Shown piece by piece: positions 1 to 12,000 of a stretch of DNA of 64,000 nucleotides. Source of the DNA: Luteibaculum oceani (lineage in GTDB: Bacteria > Bacteroidota > Bacteroidia > Flavobacteriales_D > Luteibaculaceae); contig NZ_VORB01000002.1 of the NCBI RefSeq assembly GCF_007995015.1, positions 62,001 through 126,000 on the forward strand, given 5' to 3'. Within the stretch, counting starts at the first letter, position 1. Every line of letters begins with the position of its first letter. The notes under the pieces are model-generated. The model did no database searches. It was not told where the DNA came from and was given only the letters and a program-made list of their open reading frames with translations. Made by a program: the position numbers and the translations under genes.

Positions 1-16
1 ATTATACGCATAAGGC

Positions 17-3000
17 ATGCACAAGTTTTATCACCGTTTTTTAACCGTTTTGGCCGTACTCTTAACCGGAGTATTATATGCGCAAAACCCTAATGTCACT
101 GCCACCTATTCGGGGGGTGATATTTGTAGTGGAGAAAATGCAGTTTTTACCGTAGATGTAACAAAAAATGGGAGTTCTTTAGTAACTCCTTTCACTGTTT
201 ATTACAACGTTAATAATGGCCCAGCTCTCTCCAAAAGTTATACCGCTTATGGTTCGCAAAATATTACAGTAACGAATGTTACTGGAGCAAGAACTTTAAC
301 GGTAGACTCTATTATTGATAATAACAGTAACAAGTTTTTATCAACCGAATCTGCTAGTATTACTGCTGGACAGGTTAATCCAACCCCAACTAAGTCTTCT
401 TTTACAATTGACAAGACCAATGTTGCTGAAGGAGATAATTTTGTGTTTAACTACACCTTTACGGGTACAGCGCCCTACAACGTTACTATAGAGATAGATA
501 ATGTTGTTAAAAATCTAATTGCAAATACAAATAGCGGATCTCTTGCTTTTAACGAGGCAGGGATAAATGATGTGGTTGGTACATATCAGGTTGATTATGT
601 TAAGATCGTTGATGATAATGGATGTGAGTCAACAGGCGGACAAGAGTTTGTGGGTAATGTAACGGTGAACCCCAAGCCAGAAGTTGTTGCCTATACCAGA
701 AAAAATGGACCTAATGGTGGTCTTGTAGAATCTAATACATACTGTGAGGGAGACGATTATAAAGTTGACGTAGAATTTTCAGGAAATGGTTCTATTTCAG
801 GAACTTATGATGTGATTTATTATGTTGCTGGAGCTCCAACCACCGTTGTAGATGATGCAACTGCTAATGCCATGAATGTTGGAGGGAAGCTTATTGCAAC
901 CATTGTTTCTCCAACAAATACTATTTCAAATGATATCGACTCGGTTCGTATTGATTTCTCGCAGGTGGTTTCGGACCTTGGAGGTGGGACAACCGTGGAA
1001 AATAATAATCCAAAAGACTCCACAGATTTTTCAGTTGGAAAACCCGATATCTATCAGGAAAGAATTTTAACGCAAACTCAGTTCAATGATGCATCAGATG
1101 TATTTATAACTGAAATCTGCGAAGAAGAGGTTTTAAACATTGATTTTATTACAGCAAATACCCAGGGAACGGTTCAAATTTCATACGAATTTAATAACGT
1201 ACCGGGAGGGGTAAATGAAGCAGCTGGTGATGAATTGTTTAACGTTCAAAACTTTGCTAATTACACGGTAGCTGGCTTTAATACTATAGAAGTTACTTCT
1301 ATAGAGGATGACGTTTGTACCTATTCTCCAACTACCACTAATACCGACGCCGTTTACGTTAATCCAAAGCCTTCCATAGCACTTTCAGGAGATAATGCAC
1401 TTTGTGAAAATGATGTATACCAATTGAATGTACAGTACAACGGTACTGCGCCTTTCGATTTTACATTTAGAATAAAAGATGGAGGAGCTTTCTCATACGA
1501 CTCAACTATCACCAGTACTACACAACCTACTATTTCTATAGATCCAAATAACTACGATGGCAACGGTGGTAAATTGGTAGGAGGGACCAATTACGAAATT
1601 ATTGCGATAAGTCTTTCCGATAATAAGGGTTGTACCTCCGGAGAAGCTGATCTTAACCAATCGGTAAACTTCCTTTATAAAACTAGACCTACAGCAACTG
1701 CTAGCTTTGCCAATCCAAAGAAGGTTTGTTCTGATGGATCCATCGAGTTAGACTTTACCCTTACGGGGGCAGCTCCATTTACTATAACTCTTGATAGTAT
1801 ATCTAATATTAATGGAGCTGGTGCGCAAAATAGAGGACAAGTTTCTTATACGGTTCCTACTAATAACGGTAGCATTGTTTTAAGTCCAACTGTTTCTACA
1901 GTTACTGAATTCTTCTACCACATTCGAGAAATTCAGGATAATGATGCCTGTGGGAATACATATCCAGTTGATTCTGTAGTTACCGATACCCTAACTGCAT
2001 ATCCAAATCCTAGTTTGGTAAGCATTACACTACAAGAGGATAGCGTGTGTGAGGATAACTTAAATAGTTTGAATTTCACTGTAAACGCAAATGGAACTGG
2101 GGATTATACCATTTCAGGAACCATTTCAGATGACCAAGGTGGAAATTATACTTTTGAGTTCGATAACAACAACTCAGGCTCTCCTTTTACTTTTGATTTA
2201 AGTGCAGAAGCGGTTCCAGCGTTGGTTCCAGGAAGAACTTACACGGTTAATTTCACTTCACTTAAAGATACCCGCAACACCGTTGATACCGATGACGATT
2301 GTACTGTTAGTTTATCTAACCAGTTTAGTATCAATGTGTTTGAACTACCAAATGTGTCAACCTTCGATATAGTAGAATCCAACAATATTGGTAATCCTAT
2401 TAATACCATTTGTTTTGGTGACGATGCAAAATTACTGTTTGATATTACTGCCTTCGGAAATACCACTTTAGATGTAAACAGATCATCAACCGTAAATCCT
2501 GCACTTAATGGAACTGTAAATATTCAATTCGAGAATTTAGATAATGGGCCAGGTGCAGTTGCTTACAGCGATCAAGAATTTTTAGTAAGCCCCCTAGATT
2601 CGGTAGAATATGATTTAGTAACCATCAGTTCTAGCATTGGAACGGTAACTTGTTCAAGAACCGTTGCTTTTGCTGCAAAACCACTTAATGTAAACGACCT
2701 TCCATCAGGTGATCTAACTTTCAATACTTCAGAATTATGTAATGATGGGGTAAACAATACGGTGGATGTAACCTTTACCCTTACAGGTGGCGACGATAAC
2801 AGTGGTTTTAACCTTGATTTTGTAAATAATGGAAATACTGTCTCTACTTCAGTTGGAAATGTAATTGGGAATCAGGTAACTGAAACCCTGACATTGACTG
2901 ATAGCTCATACATCTATTTAAGAAACCTGGTAGGACAGACAGCGCCTATGTGTGCTGGAAAGGATGACTCCATTTTCATCAATGTAAATCAGCAGCCAGA

Positions 3001-6000
3001 CGTTGAGTTGTTAACTGGTGATACATTTATTTGTGAAGGCGAAACTGCTGGATTTAGAGTTGCCTTAACAGGGGTAGCACCTATAAAAGTTACTTTCTTG
3101 TCAGAATCTGCTCCAGGTACTGGCGCGAATCAAGTGATCGAATTACTAACTGCAGAGGCGGGTAATTATGTTAATAACAGGGAGGTGTTTATTCCAGTTT
3201 CTAATATAGATGCAGGAATGGATTCTGCCTTTACGGTATTATCAGTAGAAGATGCAGTTTGCGACAATACTACTCCAAGTTCTGACAATCAAAGGGTAGT
3301 TATTGTAGTTAATAAAAATCCACGCATAGTACTTAATAGCCCTACTCTTGTGTGCTTCAATCAGTCTAGCCCATTAACTTCTCTAGTGCTAGGGGGGAAC
3401 AATAATGACTTTGGACTGAGCAAGGAAATAGATGTTGATTATACTATTTCATATGTAAATGGTGGAGTATTCAGCTCAGGTACTTTTAGTTCTATTGGAG
3501 TTAATTTCCAAAACAGATCTACACCTGAAAACTTTACCTTAACACAGGATACTTCCTTTGTTTTAACTGCAATTGCAGATGCAACATTTGGATGTACCGG
3601 AGCAACGGGACAAGTTCTAAATGTTGACGTTACTGATGAAATTACGGCTTCTATAAGTGGAAATGATACCATTTGTAATGGTTCGGATGCAGAGGTGTTG
3701 GTTTCACTTCCAGCTGGATTAGAGTATGAATTAACTTTTGAAGTTAATGGTGGTACAGAAGTAAGAACCAATGTACAAGACCAAGATGTGCTAACCTTCT
3801 CTACTGGTGGTGGTGCAAATACAGATGAAATTATTTTGGTTTCTGCAGCTTATCAAAATGGCCTTGCTTGTTTAACCCAGATTAATGACACGTTAAATGT
3901 ATTTGAACAAGCGGTACCTGAAGCGGAAGTATCTATAAATCAGAATGATATCCAAGCTTGTGTTGGTGAAGATGTTCAAGTAAGTTTTGATATTACACAA
4001 GGTACAGGAACTGTTTTTGTTGATTATGAAAATGGTGATGCATCGGTAAGTGGTACGGTACAAGGAACAGCTGGAAATACTGTAATTGAAACCATTTCAG
4101 GATTAGCGGTTGGATCTTATGCTATAAACAAAGTGAAGGTTTATACTTTGTCTGATGCTGGCGAATGTGAGGGTAGTGCAGTTAGTGCAAATACTGCTAA
4201 TATTACTGTAAGAGACTTACCTCAAGTTAGTTTTATTCCAAATAAAACAACTGCATGTGATTCTGAACCAGTTGTTTACAAGGGATCATTTAACATTGCG
4301 GCAGGTTCTGGTGCTACTAAGTTTGAAATTACCTATGAAATTAATGGAGAAGGAGATCAAACAGCGATTCTTGAACCAGGTATTGGAAATGACGAGATAG
4401 TTGTTTCCAGAGTAGGTAGCTATACCATCGAATTTAAGTCCATTACAGAAGTAGATGGAAATGGTACAAACTGTTCAAATGGAATAGGGCAAACCTTTAA
4501 CATCTCGGTTAACCAAAGACCTACTTTGGCGATGTCTGGCGATACTACTATTTGTGAACAGCAGCCAACGGACATAAATTTAGACTTTGAGGGGACTGCT
4601 CCATTTAATGTAGATATTCAGAATATTGGGGTGTTTATTGCTAACGGTGATACAGTTATTACTGTAAGTCCATCAGCTACAACTACTTATACGCTTAATA
4701 GCTTAACAGATGCATCTGGGGCAGGTTGTGCCTCATCAGTGTCATCTACAAGTGTTACAATAGCTATTACAGAGAAGCCTAATGTAGCAATCAGTTTTTC
4801 TGATAACCCAATTTGTGAGGGTGAAACAGTAGATGTTGAATTGACCTTTACTGGAGGAACAGCACCTGAATATACTGTACAATATAGGTTAGGAAATGGA
4901 AGTGCAACTACTCATCCACAAGCTTCGGTAGGTGGAAATATGGTTATTAGTCTTCCTGCACAATTCCAAACCAAAGACATAGAAATTCTTACTGTTACTG
5001 ATGATAGCAATCCATCTTGTGTCTTCAACGAAAATCAAAAAGCTACTTTAACAGTTAGGGATAGTCTTATTGCTACCTTAACCGCTAATAGAACTGAGAT
5101 TTGTGAAGGTGAGGACATTCAATTAAGCCTTACCATTCAAGGTGCAGTTGGAAAACAAGTTCAGTACGAAGTACAAGATGAACTTTCTAATGTTATTCAA
5201 GCTGGTGTTTCACCAACTGGAGCAACTATTTCATTGCCTCAACAAACTGCTTTAGCAACGGATAAAAATTACACGGTTACTACGCTAGAATATCAGGATT
5301 TGTCTCCTGCTTGTTCTAATGCTGGTGAATCCGTTGCTATTAACGTTAATCCAACTCCTACAGTTGATTTAATTGGTGGAAATGTATTCTGTCAGGGTGC
5401 AGCGGTACCATTTACTATTAATTACACGGCCGGAGATGGAGATATCTTTGTGAAATTAAGATCAGATTCTACGGGGCAGGTAATCAATCAACAAGATGTT
5501 CAAGGTGCTTCTGTTCAATACACCTGGACTCCAAATGATACCGGTACTATTGATCTAGGTGTAATTTCTGTAACCTCTGTTTCTAATACTGGAAACATTT
5601 GTCAAAATACAGTTACCCTTCCAGCGGATATAAGTTATGGTATTCGCCCGAATCCATCAGGTGAAATCAACGCAAACCAATTTACAATTGTAAATGGTGG
5701 TGAGACCCAACTGGTATTCAGTGGTGAAGGATATGTAGGTCCTGGTGCTGGTAATGTAATTATCGATTATACCGCAAATGGAACTCCCGTTAACCCAAGT
5801 GTTAGCCTTGATGGAGCTCCTCAGTATCCAGATACTGCTTTAGTAACGGTTCAACCAAACGTAACGACAACTTATCGTATTACTCAAATTAGACAAAACA
5901 GTGGAGCGGTTAACGGATCATGTGCTGTAAGCTCTACGGATGAAGTAACGGTAACTGTTGTAGATAATGTGACCGCTGCAATTAGTGGTGACGACAATGT

Positions 6001-9000
6001 TTGTTTGGGTGAGTCAGTTGAGTTATTCTTCTCATTCGCAAATCCAGCTCCTAACTACGATGTAATCATTGAAGATGTTGGGGCAGGAACAACTGGAAAC
6101 TTAGATACCCTGTTTAATGTATCTGATAATACTCCCGTGGCTTATACTCCAAAGAGATCGGGTTCATTAGAGTTTACCATCTTTAAAATTACTGATGATA
6201 ACAACAATGTAACCGACGATCCCAATGAGTTTGCCGGTCGTGCTACTATTGAAGTGTCAGAATCGAAAGTGGTAACCTTAGTAGGTGATAACATTATCTG
6301 TGAGGGACAACCAGGATTCTTTACTGTGCAACTGGAAGGTTCTGGAGAATTTACTGTTCCTTTCGAGATAACACCAAGTGGATCTAAGCGATTATTTACC
6401 GCTTCTGAAAATGATTCACCTTCACAAAGATCTGTATTAGCAAGTGAATTAAGACTAGGAGAAAACATCATTGATTTCTCAGGAACAGTTACTAATTCGC
6501 TTAACAATCAATGTCCAATTGAACAAAAAGGTACGGCTCGTATCTTTGTGAAGCCTACTCCAACGGCAGACTTTATTTTCAATCCTACAGAGCCTTGTGA
6601 AGGAACCAACGTAAATGTTTTCCTTGACGCTAGCCCAGATTCTCTATTCGACTTTACTTATAGCCAAGATGGTGTTACTAAATCGGTAAGTGGCGTTCAA
6701 GACAATGGATTGTTAACTTCCTTTACAGCTACTTCTGATATTAGATTCAACTCATTATCAATTAGTTATTCGGATGCTCCTGGATGTGCTAACAATACTG
6801 TAGTTCAAAAGACGCTTAAGGTTAAACAAGCGCCTGTGGTGGCATTTAAATCTGCCGATGCTCAAATTTGTAACGGTCAGGCCTATGATATTTTGGTACG
6901 CTTTACCAACGTGAATAAGTATCCTGTAACATTTACTTATAACGATGGTACCAAGGATTCTACTCTAGTATTCGCGAATCCAAATAACCTACAGGACACC
7001 ATTATTACTGTAGCTCCAACCACAACAACCACTTATACTTTAGTTTCAGTTACTGATGGTAACTTACCTTCTTGTTCAGGATCTGTTGCTATAGGTGAGG
7101 AAGATGTAACCGTAACGGTAGGATCTCCATTAATTCTTAACGAATTTAGACTGGTTGATGATACGATTTGCGACGGGCAGTCGGTAAATTATATTGTTGA
7201 TGTGAACGGAGATCTTCCTATGACTGCATTCTTCAGCGGTTCTGAAGGCCCCTTCTCTAAAACACTAAACTCAACAGGAGCTAATGTATTTACTATTACC
7301 CCTAATGGAGATTTAAGCCTAAGACTAGACAGAATTGTAGATAACTTTAACTGTGAAAAGGTGTATAACCAAACAGAGGAAACTCAGGTTATACAAAACC
7401 CAACACTTAGCTATGTTCCTAATAAAACCCAGTTATGCTTAGGAGACAGTATCAGACTAAGGGTAAATGTTAGCGCAGAGGATACGGTTTTGGCAAACTT
7501 TAGAGACCCTAATTTCGCAGCTGGTGGTATAGATACAACCTTCGAATTGGTTCCAGGACTTCAGTTTGTGTATTTAAAACCAACCCAAGCTGGAGAGCCT
7601 GTTGTGGTTACCGTAGAAACAGTTCAGTACAAAAATCCAAGAGGTGGATGTATTAGTGAGGATGTTCAGGTAACTCCATTTAATGTGTATCCAACACCAA
7701 CGGCAAACGTTTTTGTTAATGGTAACCAAAAGGATACTACGATTTGTCAGGGGAAAAACATTCCACTTAATTTCGTAGCGACAGGTTCTGGAACTAAAAC
7801 AGTTTTCTATGAGAATTCTAATGGAAAACAAGGATTTGTAACCATTCCAGCTGGATCTACTCAGAAGACGATAAATGTAAATACTGGAGCAAATACTGGA
7901 GTGATTAAGTACTATATTACTCAAGTACAGAGCGATAACGGAACACAATGTAGTGCGGCAGGTATGGATACGGTTACTGTAACCGTATCTCCAACACCAA
8001 CAGTGGAAATTACTACAACCAACAACCCGCGTTGTTTAAATGGTCCTTCATCTAAGATTACATTCAATTTTACTGGTAACGGACCCTTTGTATTCGATTA
8101 CACTGATGGAACGAACACTTTCACTAGAACAGCCAGTGTAGATAGCGATAATGACGGTAGATTAGATGTTGTTGTAACCGTAGCGCCAGGAACTACTACA
8201 ACTTACTGTGTTACGCGTATTGCAGATGCAACTAATCCAATGGCATGTGTTAATACCGGAGCAAACTGTAAGACTATTTCTGTGAAACAACAGCCAGAAG
8301 CTGAATTGTTTAATGGAAACGATGAACTATGCTTGGGTGAAACAGTAACACTTAACTTCTTCCTAAGAGGTAAAGCACCATTAGATGTAAGATTTAGATA
8401 TAATGGTACGGGTGGTGCTTTCAATGTAAGCGGTGATACGCTTGTTGAAAATCTTAAAACTGGTTTAAATACGCTAACCTGGCAACTGCCTTTTGCTAGA
8501 GATTACATTATTGTAATTGATAGTATTGCAGATAGCAATGTACCTACTTGTACTTCTGGTGCAACGCTTGGATTTGCAGAGGTTACGGTTAATCCAATTC
8601 CAACTATAACAGACTTTGTAAGAACAAACACCGGAAAAGGAATTTGTAAAGGAGAGTCTATAAACATTAACATTACTCCAGGTAATTTTAGTGGTGGATA
8701 TCCATATCAAGTTACCTTATTAGCGAATGGAAATACCATTGTAGACACCATTACTCAGGCTAATAGCTTTATTACGCTTACGCCTTCGGTAACAACAGAT
8801 TATCGTTTTGTTGGAATTAAGAGTATCCCTACAGGTTGTGATAGTATCTATCCAGCAAACAATCCGTTTGTTGAAAATGTAGAGGTTTACGAAAACCCAA
8901 CGATTACATATCAAGTTAATCCTTCTAACGTTTGTGTTGGAGATAATTACAACTTGGATGTATCCCTTACAGGAACACCAAACATATTCTTCGACATTTT

Positions 9001-12000
9001 TGTTAATGGAAGTTTCTTAAGAACCGAAGCGGTTTCTGTTGCCGACGAAACGGCACCAGGTTCAGAGGTTTACGCGAGGTCTATAACCTTGTTTAATGCT
9101 CCATTACCACTGGCAGGATTTAATAGATCTTTTGTTACGATTAGAAACGTAAGAGATAACTCTCAGGCGGTTAACAACACAATTAATAACTGTACGGTCA
9201 ACCCTACAGATACAGCCTTCTTTAGAGTTAATCCACAAGCAACTGCTAATTTCGCTGATGCATCTACTACGGTAATTTGCGAAGGTGATGAAGTACAGTA
9301 CCCGATTAACATTACTGGGTCTGGAGAAGTGTTTGTTGTTATTGATGTGTTCAATGTTAGCAACAATACACTACTTAGAAAGGATACCATTTCCGAACTA
9401 GCTTCAGTTGGTATAGTGGGGTACACGGATACGCCTCTAAATACTGTTCGTTACGAGATTAACGAGGTTTACAGTGAAACTGGTGGTGTTAAATGTCCAG
9501 GTATTGCTGGTAATAGCAAAACTGTAACGGTTAGAAATACCCCAAGAGTAACGATCTCTGTTGATAGAGAAACTATTTGTGAAAATGAGCAAGTAGAGGT
9601 TACATATTCAATATCTGGTCAAGGACCATTTGATTTTGTTAGAACGGTACAAGGTCCTAACGGAACAGATACCAGAGAATTCTTCTCAGTAAATTCTAAT
9701 GTAATTGAATACCTTACTTTAACTGATACAACAGTAGTTTACGTAGACTCTATTATTCGTAGACAAACTCCTAAGTGTTTCAACTTAGATTCTATTGGTA
9801 AGAGAATCAATGTTAATCCTAAAGCTAAAGCAACCTTCTTAGCTGCAGATACTGCATTCTGTGAAGGTGAACAGCCTGGATTTAGATTGAAATTAGAAGG
9901 GCAGGGCGCCATCACTGTATTGTACAGAAGAATGCCTACCGGAACTATCCAGACCTATACCAACTTTGCTGGAACCTACTTTATTCCTGTTTCTCAGGGA
10001 TCTGGAACAACAGCCAGATGGCAGGTTATTTCTATCGACGATCAGTCTAATCCAAAATGTGTTGAAGGCAACGGAAGAGGATTCACTGATATCACGGTAT
10101 TCAGAAGACCATCTGCTAGAATTAGTGGAGACTTTGAAATCTGTGAAGGTGGAAATGCAGCAATTAACTTGATTCTTAACGGTCAGGCCGATGATAGCCT
10201 TATAGTTTACTATTCAGATAAGTTTGATCCTTCTGGAAATGGATTATCTGGACAGTATGAAAACTATGCAGGATCATATGGTGTATTACTAACGGGGGTA
10301 GATACTACCTCTTATATCACTATCGATTCTATTCAATACAAGAACTTTGGATGTGTAGTGAGGGCAGACGAATTTGTAGTGGTAGATACCGCTAAGATTG
10401 ATGTGAGACCTTCACCTGAAGTTAGAATCACTTCGCCATCTATGAACTTATGTAAGTTCGATGATGTTGTGTATGAGTTTAACTTCCCATTCGATGGTCC
10501 ATATAACCTGTCGTATAGCATTAATGGTGCTCCTTCACAAACAGAAGTAGACGTAGATGACGGATTTAAAGTAACCGTACCGAATGCACCGGATACAACA
10601 GAGTTAGTGGTTAAGTCATTGGTTTACAGGGATATTCCACAATGTGTAGCCGAAGATGTAGATTCACTAACTATTTTTGTAAACGATACATTAGAAGTAG
10701 AAATAGTTGAAACTTTATGTAATGATATAGCTACTGGATACAGGTTTGTGGTAGACATTACTGGAGGTAAAGATGATTCATACGAGTTTGTAAACTTTAA
10801 TGGTCAGGTTGTAAGCCTAAAAGGGCCACAGGATACACTTCCTGAACTTCCAAACGGTGTTTACGATTTTGATATCAGAGATGGTAGCGGATGTCCACCA
10901 GTTGAGTTTGTGGGTACTCACGAGTGTGATTGTATATCTCAGGCAGGTTCCTTTACCAACACTGTTGATGTTATTCAGGTTTGTGAAGATTTAGTTGCAG
11001 ATGCAAGATCTCTATTCGATAACACGAATGAATCGCTTGATGCGAATGATACAGCTTTATTTGTTCTTAGAGAAAATAAGGGTAATAGTTCACTAGGAAC
11101 TGTGTTGGCAGTGAATAACCTGCCAACCTTTACTAAGGCTGGTTTATTAACCAATACGGTTTATTACATCTCAGCTGTTGTTGCAGATGCTGATGCTACC
11201 ATTGCAAACGGATTTGATCCAACCGATCCTTGTCTATCTGTATCTATTGGTGTACCGATTATGTGGTTAGATCGTTCAACATTAGAAATTGAGTTAATAC
11301 CAAACGACTCCGGTTTTGTTTGTGAGCAAAATGTGTTGAATTACAGATTTAGATTTACGTCTCCAGGCGGTACTCCAGGAAATTACTCGGTAGTATGGAA
11401 TGATGGCATAGGGCCAGATAAATCGGCTACGTTTAATGGTGTATTCGAATCGGGAATCTTATCAACCGACGCTCCTGTAACGGTAGATAACGATATAGAC
11501 ATCATTAGCTTTATCGATACCGATAATGCCAATAGCTGTTATACGGTTGTTAACGATAACGAGCCATATAATCTAGCATCTCTTCCAGATGCTGATTTCA
11601 CAGCGGATGCTCTTGCGGTTTGTGGAGATGAATTGGTGGCAGACTCAGATACAAGAACCTTTACTGCAAATGCAGTTGGAAACTTCCAGTATGAATGGAC
11701 ATTTGAAAATGGAACTCCAGCTACAGGTGATGAACAAATTGAGCAAGCACAGTACAATGTTGCTGGACCAAGTATCACTACATTAAGAGTTACCAACCAA
11801 TTTGGTTGTAGAGATAGTGTAGATAAAACGGTAGATGTAACGATTGCAGAGAAGCCAATTCTTAATGATGGTTTAATCAAGAGAATTTGCTTGGATACTG
11901 TAATGACATTCGAAGCAACCAACCTTAACACGACTCCTGGTCCTGGTCAAAACTCGGATCAAACCAGATGGTTCTTAGACGGTGTATTCCAGCAGCAAGG

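Noticed and set aside
7574-9426. Several antisense open frames of 70-130 codons inside the giant gene.
   Set aside because: They follow from the codon composition of the repeats; none has a start context, signal peptide or recognisable domain.
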